Positions 1 to 6,770 are shown, counted from the stretch's first letter. The stretch: 7,206 nucleotides of DNA from Bacteroidales bacterium (GCA_004552195.1 SFPC01000089.1:1-7206); one strand, 5' to 3'. Notes: generated by a model from the letters alone, not told the origin. Translations and numbers: made by a program.

Positions 1-63
1 ACGCATTTACCATTTCAAAAGGCAATTCATCCGTATTCTGTATGAGTTTAAGCTAAAAAGCAC

Positions 64-71
64 TAACTTTG
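64..71 (+). promoter_or_regulatory. Putative Bacteroidales promoter, -7 element
   Basis: TAACTTTG matches the Bacteroidales primary sigma factor -7 consensus TAnnTTTG. It lies about 80 bases upstream of the ATG at 150, in a short AT-rich stretch, so transcription would start near base 78 and give a leader of about 70 bases. The matching -33 TTTG box is not convincing: TCTG at 37-40 and TTTA at 47-50 are imperfect and badly spaced. No other TAnnTTTG was found in the gaps at 396-474, 2882-2951 or 4422-4485, so this is the best candidate for driving the whole + strand gene row. The match is seen in the sequence; promoter activity is inferred. Confidence 0.5.
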
Positions 72-149
72 CCCTGTTTGATTTGGCTTTATAACAATCC
101 TTCTCAGACAAATTTCACTTCCTCCCCCGCTCTCAGCATCTTCATCCCT

Positions 150-395
150 ATGGAATACAAAAAACATTTTACAGACCAAGAAATAGAAGAGGTGTGCAAC
201 TGGTTCAAAACGCATTTCGACCAGCTGCCCGAAACGCTGCAGCTTGACAATGCCACCTACATCCGCGACTTCAAGCACACGGTGGAATTGTACTTTGACA
301 TTTGCCAACAGCATAAGGATAACCCCACTTACAGCGGACAAATTTACCAACTCTTTAAGATGAAAGCATGCGCCGAAGCTCAGCTGCGAGCTTAA
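150..395 (+). CDS. Small acidic hypothetical protein, DUF6965-like
   Basis: An 81-residue soluble protein with no signal peptide or membrane segment, so probably cytoplasmic. It starts MEYKKHFTDQEIEEVCNWF, then has a run LPETLQLDNATYIRD (residues 26-40) and ends in amphipathic helices (residues 41-78). The pattern of an acidic 'EIEEVxxWF' helix, a 'LPETLQL' turn and a final helix resembles the small Bacteroidales proteins grouped as DUF6965; this is recalled from family appearance, not searched. I took the ATG at 150 rather than a TTG at 69: the extra residues would be unlike the rest and would overlap the -7 promoter element. It is the first gene after the probable promoter, 79 bases ahead of the first SGNH gene. 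The role is unknown, and co-transcription with the acylation genes may be fortuitous. Confidence 0.7.
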   Translation: MEYKKHFTDQEIEEVCNWFKTHFDQLPETLQLDNATYIRDFKHTVELYFDICQQHKDNPTYSGQIYQLFKMKACAEAQLRA

Positions 396-474
396 CGTTT
401 TCCGGTCATCACACCTCACCGACTTTTTCTCAAAACGCCGCTTCGGTTGTTTTACAAATTCTCTCTTCCTACTG

Positions 475-1839
475 ATGAAATCATCTCCCTTAAAAATATT
501 TCTCCTGATACTCGCCGTAGTGCTGCTGCTCTTACCCCTGCAATGGCTGCCCGACATCACCGTGGGCAGCTACGAAGTGAAGCGCGTGGCTCTGCTCTCC
601 GACGTACTGCCCGAACCTTCCGCCGGCAGCACTGCGACCGATAGCGCAGCCTCGCTGCCCAAGATTAAGCCGGCCTTCCGCGATACCTGTCCCTCCGGCA
701 TTGTCTGCATCGAGGACTACGCCGACGAAACGGCCCGCGGCATGGCACCACTCTACGAAGCTTTGCACCATAGCCGTACCTTGGACCGCCCCGTGCGCAT
801 TGCCTATCTCGGCGACTCCTTTATCGAAGTGGACATCCTCACTTCCTCGCTCCGCACCCTACTGCAAAAGAAATTCGGCGGCAGCGGCGTGGGCTATGTC
901 GACATGGCACCGCCCTATGCCGACAACCGCAGCACCGTGCGCCAACGCTACGGCGGATGGGACACCCATTGCGTGCTCGACAAGGGGAAATACGACCGCA
1001 ACCGGCTGAACCTGAGCGGCCGCTACTTTGTGCCCAAAGGCACAGCGTGGACCGAGTTGAGCGGAGTGAAACAATGGGGGCTCGATTCAGCCGAGGTACA
1101 CACGCTTTACCTCCGCTCCACCGGCAGTTTACAGGTGGGCATAAAACCGGACGGCGGCCCCATGTTCGCACTCCACACCGAAGGAACCGGACAAGTGGAG
1201 GCACTGAGTTACAAGGCAAAGGCCGGCAAAGTGCGGTGGCAAATTCCCGGCGCAACGGGCACCACCTGTTGGGGAGTAGCCGAAGAGAGCCGTCAAGGAG
1301 TCATCGTGGACAATTTCTCCCTGCGTGGATGTAGCGGCTCCCTGCTGGCGGAAATACCACAAACCAACTTGGCCGAACTCAACGCCGTGAGGCCCTACGA
1401 CCTTGTCGTGATACAGTACGGACTGAATGTAGCGAATAAAAAACAGCAAAACTACTCGAACTATGCCAAGCAGATGAAAGTTGTGGTGGAACACCTGAAA
1501 CAGGCTTTTCCGCAAGCCGGCATCCTGGTGGTGGGCGTGGGCGACCGCGAAGACCGCATCAACGGCGAGTTGCGCACCCTGCCGGGCATCCTCGCCCTGA
1601 GCCGTTACCAGCAGAACCTGGCGGCCGAATGCCACGTGGCCTTCTGGAACCTCTACCAGGGCATGGGAGGTGAAGGAAGCATCCGCCGCATGGCCGAAGC
1701 CAAGCCAGCCGAAGCCGGAAAGGACTACACCCACATCAACCTGCGCGGTGGCGAACGGGTAGCCAAAGCTCTTTTTAAATCTATGGTCTATGGATACGAG
1801 CAACACCAAAAGCGCAAAGCCTACGAAGCCGCAGACTGA
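475..1839 (+). CDS. Membrane-anchored SGNH/GDSL hydrolase-fold protein with a large internal insert
   Basis: A 454-residue protein, probably a periplasmic esterase or acetyltransferase tied to the inner membrane. Residues 1-25 (MKSSPLKIFLLILAVVLLLL and on) form an uncleaved signal anchor without a lipobox. The SGNH fold is read from block I YLGDSFIEVD (G113 D114 S115, nucleophile Ser115), a block II-like LRGCSGS (283-289), block III IQYGLNVANK (313-322, Asn318) and block V DYTH (417-420, catalytic Asp417 and His420). Block III lacks the usual G-x-N-D spelling but keeps the Asn. Blocks I and II are separated by about 165 residues that look beta-rich (roughly 165-280); a similarly placed carbohydrate-binding insert occurs in the peptidoglycan O-acetylesterase Ape1, so this may be a glycan-binding module (inference). 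The 3' end overlaps the next SGNH gene by 50 bases, and an MBOAT follows, as in AlgI/AlgJ/AlgX and PatA/PatB systems. Hydrolase versus transferase activity cannot be decided from sequence. Confidence 0.85.
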   Translation: MKSSPLKIFLLILAVVLLLLPLQWLPDITVGSYEVKRVALLSDVLPEPSAGSTATDSAASLPKIKPAFRDTCPSGIVCIEDYADETARGMAPLYEALHHSRTLDRPVRIAYLGDSFIEVDILTSSLRTLLQKKFGGSGVGYVDMAPPYADNRSTVRQRYGGWDTHCVLDKGKYDRNRLNLSGRYFVPKGTAWTELSGVKQWGLDSAEVHTLYLRSTGSLQVGIKPDGGPMFALHTEGTGQVEALSYKAKAGKVRWQIPGATGTTCWGVAEESRQGVIVDNFSLRGCSGSLLAEIPQTNLAELNAVRPYDLVVIQYGLNVANKKQQNYSNYAKQMKVVVEHLKQAFPQAGILVVGVGDREDRINGELRTLPGILALSRYQQNLAAECHVAFWNLYQGMGGEGSIRRMAEAKPAEAGKDYTHINLRGGERVAKALFKSMVYGYEQHQKRKAYEAAD

Positions 1840-2881
1840 CGGCAACGAAAGCCATACGCTCCCACCCCGATGGGTTGCCTCTTCGGGCACGGGGCTGAGC
1901 CACTCGCAAAGCTCCAGCCGGAAGTTCTACATGATTGTGGGAGGCTGGGCCGTGCTGTTGGGCATGGCTGTGGCCGCCGGCTTGGTAAGTCCCGGCCGAC
2001 AAGATGTGTTGCCCACACCGGCGACAGGCAACGCCTTCGTCGTGGAGCCTGACTCCGCCGCCGAGCCACTGGCCGAGACTGCCACCGTCAGCCTGCTGGC
2101 CGAGCCGGGCAACTCTATGCCCCACAGCTTCCGTGGCGCACAGGCCAACCACATCATCCGTCCCGAGGCACTGCAACCCGTGGCCCGTGTGTTGGCCCGA
2201 GGCGAACGCCCCCTGAGGGTGCTTCACATCGGCGACTCGCACGTGGCGGGAAAGAACTTTCCCCTCGCCGTCAAGGCAGAGCTGTGCCGTTGCCTCGGCG
2301 AAGCGAAACAAGCAGATGTGGGCAGCGGCGTATGGTTCAGCTACATCGGAAAGAACGGTGCCACCACGCAAACCTTCCTGACCAATAGTTACCTCAACAG
2401 CTTCGCTGCCAAGATGCCCGACCTCATCATCCTCTCGCTCGGCACCAACGAGGCCCACGGCATGGGTTACCGCGAAGACCTGCACCAACGGCAGCTCGAC
2501 GCCTTCATGGAAAAGCTGCGCAAAGCCTGTCCCGATGCCGTCGTACTGCTCACCACGCCTCCGGGCGACTACCTCACTTCTTCCTACGTAGACTACCGCA
2601 AGATGGCGCGTTCCAAGCGTAAAGTCCGCCAAGTGCATTACGCCAAACGGCCCAACCCCATGAGCAGCCGCTGCGCCGCTTGCCTGACCGACTATGCCAA
2701 AAGCAACGGCCTGCCCTGCTGGAACCTTTTCAGCATCTGCGGCGGCGAGAGTGCCGCCCAACGCAACTGGGTGGCCGGCCACTACATGCGCCCCGACCGT
2801 GTCCATTTTGAACCGGAGGGCTACCGCCTGCAAGGCCGCCTGCTGGCCGAAGCTGTGCTCCACGCCCTGCAACCGGAGTAA
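1790..2881 (+). CDS. Second membrane-anchored SGNH/GDSL hydrolase-fold protein
   Basis: A 363-residue type II membrane protein. A polar Ser/Thr/Lys-rich tail (1-45) should stay in the cytoplasm, a single membrane segment follows (46-65), then a Pro/Ala/Glu-rich linker (68-115) and a periplasmic SGNH domain (about 120-363). All four blocks are clear: LHIGDSHVAG (145-154, Ser150), GKNG (187-190), LGTNEAHG (217-224, Asn220) and DRVHFEPEGY (336-345, Asp336 and His339). This is closer to the textbook signature than its upstream neighbour. It has six Cys residues in the SGNH domain, at 166, 168, 247, 295, 298 and 310, plus Cys317. The ATG at 1790 overlaps the upstream gene by 50 bases. The only later in-frame ATG (1931, Met48) would start at the membrane segment, but the codons from 1840 to 1930 have GC-rich third positions like the rest, which favours 1790. 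It probably works with the MBOAT 70 bases downstream. Confidence 0.85.
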   Translation: MDTSNTKSAKPTKPQTDGNESHTLPPRWVASSGTGLSHSQSSSRKFYMIVGGWAVLLGMAVAAGLVSPGRQDVLPTPATGNAFVVEPDSAAEPLAETATVSLLAEPGNSMPHSFRGAQANHIIRPEALQPVARVLARGERPLRVLHIGDSHVAGKNFPLAVKAELCRCLGEAKQADVGSGVWFSYIGKNGATTQTFLTNSYLNSFAAKMPDLIILSLGTNEAHGMGYREDLHQRQLDAFMEKLRKACPDAVVLLTTPPGDYLTSSYVDYRKMARSKRKVRQVHYAKRPNPMSSRCAACLTDYAKSNGLPCWNLFSICGGESAAQRNWVAGHYMRPDRVHFEPEGYRLQGRLLAEAVLHALQPE

Positions 2882-2951
2882 TGCTCCACATGACTCCTCC
2901 CTTTTCAAGCAATCATCCATCCTAACGCCCAATCATCATTTTTCCTTCCGA

Positions 2952-4421
2952 ATGCTCCTCCCCACCCTGCTCTACTCGCCCACCGACCCCCTGCTGTTCA
3001 ACACCGGGCTTTTCCTTTTCCTGTTCTTAGCCTTCATGGCCGGCTACACACTCTTGTCCGGCCGGCGCACGGCAGCACTGCGCCTGCTCTACGTCACGGC
3101 ATTCTCCTACTACTTTTATTATAAGAACGCCGGTGCCTGGTGTATGCTGTTAGCCATCATCACGCTCATCAATTTCTTCTGCGCCATCCGCATGGAAAAG
3201 GCGGAAACAGAAAGCGGACGCAAAGGCTGGCTGTGGGTAGCAGTAGGTTTCATGCTTGGTCAACTGGCTTTTTTCAAATATACCAACTTCGCACTCGACA
3301 CCCTGACCGGTTTCAGTTTGTTGCCCGCCGAAACACACCTGGACCTGCCTCTGCTCATCGGCATCTCCTTCTTCACCTTCCAGTCCATGAGCTACATCAT
3401 CGACGTGTACCGCCGACAGATGCCGGCCACCCGTTCGCTCACGGACTTCGCCTTCTTCGTCAGCTTCTTTCCCACCCTTCTGGCCGGCCCCATTCTGCGT
3501 GCCCGCACCTTCCTGCCCCAGTTGCGGCAACCCATTTGCATCACGCATCAGATGATGGGTTCCGGCACGTGGTTCATCGTCATGGGTCTGTTCAAGAAGT
3601 GCATCATCTCCGACTACATCAGCCAGAACTTCGTTTCGCGCATCTTCGACAATCCCGCACTCTATTCGGGCTTAGAAAACCTGCTCGGCGTTTACGGCTA
3701 TGCCCTCCAGCTCTATTGCGACTTCTCCGGCTATTCCGACATGGCCATCGGCATTGCTCTGTGGATGGGTTTCCACATCCCGCCCAACTTCCGCGCGCCC
3801 TACAAGAGCGACTCCATCACCGACTTCTGGCGACGCTGGCACATCTCGCTCTCCTCGTGGCTCCGCGACTATCTCTACATCTCCATGGGTGGCAACCGCT
3901 GCAGCCGCTGGCGGATGTACTTCAACCAGTTCATGACCATGCTGCTGGGCGGCCTGTGGCACGGTGCCTCCTGGAACTTTGTCATCTGGGGTAGCGTCCA
4001 CGGCGTGGCACTGTGCCTGCACAAAGCTTGGCAACAACTGTTGGGGCACGACAAGAAATACCACCCTCGTGGGCTGCGCCGTGTGCTGGCCGTGGTGCTC
4101 ACCTTCCACCTCGTATGCTTCAGTTGGCTCTTCTTCGCCGGCAGCAGCTTTGAATCCTCCGCCGCCATGCTCACGCAGATTTTCACCCATTTCCAGCCTC
4201 AACTCATCACGCAGTTTGTGGCAGGCTATCCGGAAGTGACCTTCCTCATGGTGTTGGGCTACGTGCTCCACTTCCTGCCCACCCGCTGGAACGAGCGCGT
4301 TGAAGCCCTCATGGGACGCACGCCCTCCATCCTGCTGGCCGTCATCCTGGCCGCCGCCATCATTTGGGTGATACAGGTGAAAGGTTCGGAAATCCAGCCT
4401 TTTATCTACTTCAAATTCTAA
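2952..4421 (+). CDS. MBOAT family O-acyltransferase, AlgI/PatA type
   Basis: A 489-residue polytopic inner-membrane protein, the usual length for AlgI-like MBOATs. It is expected to take an acyl (usually acetyl) group from a cytoplasmic donor and pass it across the membrane. Family marks in order: FFKYTNF (107-113), GISFFTFQSMSYIIDVYRRQ (137-156), FFPTLLAGPI (172-181), DFSGYSDMAIGIA (257-269), DFWRRWHISLSSWLRDYLYI (291-310, conserved His297), LLGGLWHGASWNFVIWG (331-347, His337 at the position of the catalytic His) and the typical C-terminus IQPFIYFKF. The frame is open further upstream to about 2694, but that part lies inside the preceding gene; the ATG at 2952 gives the normal N-terminus, MLLPTLLYSPTDPLLFNTGL. 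It lies 70 bases after the second SGNH gene. The two SGNH neighbours argue for glycan O-acylation rather than lipid acylation. No D-alanine ligase or carrier protein is nearby, so a DltB role is unlikely. Confidence 0.93.
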   Translation: MLLPTLLYSPTDPLLFNTGLFLFLFLAFMAGYTLLSGRRTAALRLLYVTAFSYYFYYKNAGAWCMLLAIITLINFFCAIRMEKAETESGRKGWLWVAVGFMLGQLAFFKYTNFALDTLTGFSLLPAETHLDLPLLIGISFFTFQSMSYIIDVYRRQMPATRSLTDFAFFVSFFPTLLAGPILRARTFLPQLRQPICITHQMMGSGTWFIVMGLFKKCIISDYISQNFVSRIFDNPALYSGLENLLGVYGYALQLYCDFSGYSDMAIGIALWMGFHIPPNFRAPYKSDSITDFWRRWHISLSSWLRDYLYISMGGNRCSRWRMYFNQFMTMLLGGLWHGASWNFVIWGSVHGVALCLHKAWQQLLGHDKKYHPRGLRRVLAVVLTFHLVCFSWLFFAGSSFESSAAMLTQIFTHFQPQLITQFVAGYPEVTFLMVLGYVLHFLPTRWNERVEALMGRTPSILLAVILAAAIIWVIQVKGSEIQPFIYFKF

Positions 4422-4485
4422 TCAGCCAATTTCTTTCCCTGTCAAACCGGAACAGGCCTTTGGTTTGTTCCCCAAACTTAACGTC

Positions 4486-5211
4486 ATGCGCAAAACCATC
4501 CGCCAATATGCCGACCGTCCCGTTGACGACCGGTTGCTCAACAGCCTCCTCACCGAGGCCGGGCGCACCCAGACCATGGGCAACCTGCAGCTTTACAGCG
4601 TTGTCGTGACGCGCTCCGCCGAGATGAAACGACAGCTCGCCCCGGCCCACTTCAACCAACCCATGGTTACCCAAGCCCCCGTCGTGCTCACCTTCTGTGC
4701 CGACTACCACCGCACCACCCGCTGGGCGTTGGAGCGCAAGGGGCATCCCGGCTACGACAACCTGCTCTCTTACCAGAACGCTGCCACCGATGCCCTGCTC
4801 TACTGCCAGCGTTTCTGCGACCTGGCCGAAGCCGCCGGCCTCGGCCTCTGCTTTCTCGGCACCACCGTTTACCAGCCCTTGGAAATCATCCGCCTGCTCC
4901 GGCTGCCCGAGCTGGTGATGCCCGTGGCGACCATCACCCTGGGCTGGCCCGCCGAAGACCCGGCACCCACCGACCGCCTGCCCCTCACGGCCATTCGCCA
5001 CGACGAGACTTACTGCCCCGCCACCGCCGACTCCATTGACCGCGACTACGCCGCTAAGGAAGCACTGCCCGAAAACCAAGAGTTTGTGCGCATCAACGGC
5101 ACCGAAACGCTGGCGCAGATTTTCACCGACATACGCTATACCGCAGCCGACTGCCGCGCCCTGTCGGCCACGCTGCTCGAAGCACTGAAACAGCAACATT
5201 TCATTGACTGA
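4486..5211 (+). CDS. FMN-dependent nitroreductase family NAD(P)H oxidoreductase
   Basis: A 241-residue cytoplasmic flavoprotein of the nitroreductase fold, probably NfsA/Frp-like, reducing nitro compounds, quinones or flavins with NAD(P)H; the natural substrate is unknown. Seen features are the N-terminal RKTIRQY (2-8, FMN phosphate contact by analogy), TMGNLQ (30-35), AAGLGLCFLGT (116-126) in the FMN pocket, and ITLGWPAEDPAPTDRLPL (150-167), the 'GxPxexPxxxxRLPL' signature of this branch, followed by a C-terminal tail of about 70 residues. The start is uncertain: the ATG at 4486 puts RKTIRQY almost at the N-terminus, while a TTG at 4465 adds seven residues (MFPKLNV). The frame has no stop back to the previous gene's end but has no better start. 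I chose ATG. It lies 64 bases after the MBOAT, with no visible promoter or terminator between, so co-transcription is likely. There is no functional link to acylation that I can see. Confidence 0.88.
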   Translation: MRKTIRQYADRPVDDRLLNSLLTEAGRTQTMGNLQLYSVVVTRSAEMKRQLAPAHFNQPMVTQAPVVLTFCADYHRTTRWALERKGHPGYDNLLSYQNAATDALLYCQRFCDLAEAAGLGLCFLGTTVYQPLEIIRLLRLPELVMPVATITLGWPAEDPAPTDRLPLTAIRHDETYCPATADSIDRDYAAKEALPENQEFVRINGTETLAQIFTDIRYTAADCRALSATLLEALKQQHFID

Positions 5212-5238
5212 CCTCTCCAGTCAAAAACGACCATCCTT

Positions 5239-6312
5239 ATGTTTGAAAAAGAAAACCGGGGCAACACGCTCCACGGCATCCTGCTCATTGCCCTCTTCTC
5301 CTTCGCCGCCTTCTACATTGCCGAGATTCCCTTTGTCAAAAGCCTTTCCTTCAGTCCCCTCATCGTGGGCATCGTGCTCGGAATGCTCTATGCCAACAGC
5401 CTGCGCAACAAACTGCCCGAAACGTGGGTGCCCGGCATCAAGTTCTGCACGAAGCAGATACTGCGCACGGGTATCGTGCTCTACGGCTTCCGCCTCACCC
5501 TCGGCCAGGTGGCCCAGGTGGGACTGCCGGCCATCGTGACGGACCTCATCATCGTGTGCGGCACCATCGGTCTGGGCCTGCTCTTCGGCAAGTTGCTCAA
5601 GATGGACCGCGACACCACCCTGCTCACCTCCACGGGCAGTGCCATCTGCGGTGCCGCCGCCGTGTTGGGTGCAGAACCTGTGGTGAAAGGCGAAGGCCAC
5701 AAGACGGCCATTGCCGTCAGCACGGTGGTCATCTTCGGCACCATCGCCATGTTCCTCTACCCCATCATGTTCCGTTCGGGCATCCTTTCCGGCCTTGACA
5801 ACACGCAGGTGGCCATCTATACCGGCAGCACGCTCCACGAGGTGGCCCACGTGGCCGGAGCGGGCAACGCCATGGACCCCACCGACAGCCTGGGCATTGC
5901 CGGCACAGCCACCATCACCAAGATGATCCGCGTGATGCTGCTGGCTCCCGTGCTCGTGGTCATGGGCCTGGCCCTGTCGCGTCTGTGCACCGCGCCCTCG
6001 GCTTCGGCATCGAAGAGCAAGATCACCGTGCCTTGGTTCGCCTTCTACTTCATCGGCATCATCTGCCTCAACACCCTCCTGCAATATCTCACCGGAGCCG
6101 CCACGGTGAAGGAAATCCCCCTCAACGGTGCCATTGAATACGTCGATACTTTCATGCTCACCATGGCCATGACCGCCCTGGGTGCCGAAACCTCCATCGA
6201 CAAGTTCCGCCAGGCGGGTGCCAAGCCTTTCCTGCTGGCAGCCCTGCTCTTTGCATGGCTACTCGTTGGCGGCTATCTGCTCACGAAATACCTGGTGCCG
6301 GTGCTGATGTAA
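5239..6312 (+). CDS. YeiH/UPF0324 family putative sulfate exporter-type membrane protein
   Basis: A 357-residue inner-membrane protein with about ten hydrophobic segments (for example 11-28, 37-52, 94-115, 157-176, 230-248, 264-283, 330-349). It matches the YeiH/PSE family (Pfam Cons_hypoth698), about 340-360 residues long, whose members are annotated as putative sulfate or sulfonate-related exporters on limited evidence. Recognisable conserved stretches are LYGFRLTLGQV (81-91), GSAICGAAAVLGAEPVV (133-149), GSTLHEVAHVAGAGNA (196-211) and KMIRVMLLAPVLV (228-240). The ATG at 5239 follows the nitroreductase stop by 27 bases, so the two are probably co-transcribed. It is the last gene before the strong terminator at 6359-6404. 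The family is clear; the transported substrate is not known. Confidence 0.92.
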   Translation: MFEKENRGNTLHGILLIALFSFAAFYIAEIPFVKSLSFSPLIVGIVLGMLYANSLRNKLPETWVPGIKFCTKQILRTGIVLYGFRLTLGQVAQVGLPAIVTDLIIVCGTIGLGLLFGKLLKMDRDTTLLTSTGSAICGAAAVLGAEPVVKGEGHKTAIAVSTVVIFGTIAMFLYPIMFRSGILSGLDNTQVAIYTGSTLHEVAHVAGAGNAMDPTDSLGIAGTATITKMIRVMLLAPVLVVMGLALSRLCTAPSASASKSKITVPWFAFYFIGIICLNTLLQYLTGAATVKEIPLNGAIEYVDTFMLTMAMTALGAETSIDKFRQAGAKPFLLAALLFAWLLVGGYLLTKYLVPVLM

Positions 6313-6358
6313 GCCCTGCTTGCCACCCCCTGCAGCATCCGCGCACCCCACAACTGTC

Positions 6359-6404
6359 CGGCCGCCCTGCCTCATCTCCGAAAGACAGGGCGGCCGAACT
6401 TTTT
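6359..6404 (+). terminator. Intrinsic terminator closing the + strand operon
   Basis: CGGCCGCCCTG (6359-6369) and CAGGGCGGCCG (6386-6396) form a perfect 11-bp GC-rich stem with a 16-base loop, followed after AAC by five T (6400-6404) and then CTTCCT. It begins 47 bases after the stop of the YeiH-like gene and is oriented to end + strand transcription. Confidence 0.88.
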
Positions 6405-6431
6405 CTTCCTCCGGCAGCAGCCGCCGTTTCT

Positions 6432-6480
6432 GCGCCCGGCCTTGCACTACTCTGCTTCGCCAAGATTGGCGGCGGCTCGG
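6432..6480. repeat. GC-rich direct repeat, copy A
   Basis: This copy shares the 15-base core CGGCCTTGCACTACT and the 10-base end GGCGGCTCGG with copy B at 6521-6562, in the same orientation and order. The middle differs in sequence and length: here it holds CGCCAAGATTGGCG, a near-palindrome. The two copies flank the AT-rich hairpin at 6487-6515. From memory, similar 'CTCGGCCTTGCACTACTTT' stretches occur between genes in Prevotella and Bacteroides genomes, which suggests a dispersed family, but I could not check this. Confidence 0.65.
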
Positions 6481-6486
6481 CATGAA

Positions 6487-6515
6487 AAAAAGAAAATCCT
6501 CTGGCTTTTCTTTTT
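6487..6515. terminator. AT-rich hairpin, possible bidirectional terminator or repeat core
   Basis: AAAAAGAAAATCC (6487-6499) and GGCTTTTCTTTTT (6503-6515) pair over 12 of 13 positions around a TCT loop; the single mismatch is T6497 against C6505. The outer A and T runs would give a U tract on either strand, as in a bidirectional terminator, but the stem is weak in G and C. It sits between repeat copies A and B, so it may be an integral part of a repeat unit rather than a terminator. Confidence 0.4.
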
Positions 6516-6520
6516 GTCCT

Positions 6521-6562
6521 GCGCTCGGCCTTGCACTACTTTGGATAAGATAGGCGGCTCGG
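6521..6562. repeat. GC-rich direct repeat, copy B
   Basis: The second copy has the same 15-base core (CGGCCTTGCACTACT) and the GGCGGCTCGG end as copy A, with a shorter, AT-richer middle (TTGGATAAGATA). It ends directly at the start of the membrane-protein-like fragment at 6561, so the repeat marks the breakpoint of that remnant. Confidence 0.65.
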
Positions 6563-6683
6563 TGGAACCTACCTCGGACACTATGTGCAATATTTCTTCT
6601 GGTTCTTCTGCGTCATTGGTATCGTCATTTTCGGCTTGACCATCTTCCTGCTACTCGATAGCCATTACCACTGGTCGAAGTAA
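6561..6683 (+). pseudogene. C-terminal remnant of an unidentified membrane protein
   Basis: A frame ending at the TAA at 6681-6683 encodes about 40 residues that look like real protein: GGTYLGHYVQYFFWFF, then a hydrophobic helix CVIGIVIFGLTIFLLL, then a polar end DSHYHWSK. Third positions are often C or G (GTC, ATC, TTC, GGC, ACC, CTG), as in the upstream genes. There is no ATG in frame, and a stop lies just upstream (6546-6548), inside repeat copy B. The simplest reading is the 3' end of a transporter-like gene whose front was lost by deletion or repeat insertion. A last helix followed by a short charged tail would fit the end of an MFS-type carrier, but the family is not recognised. Confidence 0.45.
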
Positions 6684-6730
6684 TCTAATTTTCCCAACAT
6701 GGCTTGTGGGATTCATTTTGGGAACAACAA

Positions 6731-6770
6731 ACCCACTGACAATCGGCATTTCTGCTGAAAATCAGTGGGT
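6731..6770 (-). terminator. Hairpin, likely terminator of the - strand gene at the right edge
   Basis: ACCCACTGA (6731-6739) and TCAGTGGGT (6762-6770) form a perfect 9-bp stem around a 22-base loop. Read on the - strand, the stem is followed by TTGTTGTTCCC, a T-rich tail, and lies about 70 bases after the stop of the - strand reading frame at 6838. On the + strand the stem is followed by CAGTTTATTCTG, which is a poorer tail. The long loop lowers confidence. Confidence 0.4.

Noticed and set aside
2..94. Open frame at the left edge that could be the end of an upstream gene
   Set aside because: It is about 30 codons of AT-rich sequence overlapping the probable promoter; no frame in 1-60 is convincing on either strand.
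1781..2932. Long - strand open frame (383 codons) opposite the second SGNH gene
   Set aside because: It lies antisense to a gene with clear SGNH motifs; long shadow frames are common in GC-rich coding DNA, and its product is Gly/Ala/His-rich with no recognisable motif.
2694..2951. Upstream extension of the MBOAT frame
   Set aside because: It overlaps the end of the second SGNH gene in another frame, is unlike MBOAT N-termini, and the ATG at 2952 gives the standard start and length.
5221..6084. Long - strand open frame (287 codons) opposite the YeiH-type gene
   Set aside because: The product is a low-complexity His/Gly/Glu/Asp-rich sequence, the mirror of a well-matched membrane protein, so it is a shadow.
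6442..6639. Short + strand frames across the repeats
   Set aside because: They translate the repeat and hairpin DNA itself; nothing but the 6561-6683 frame looks protein-like.
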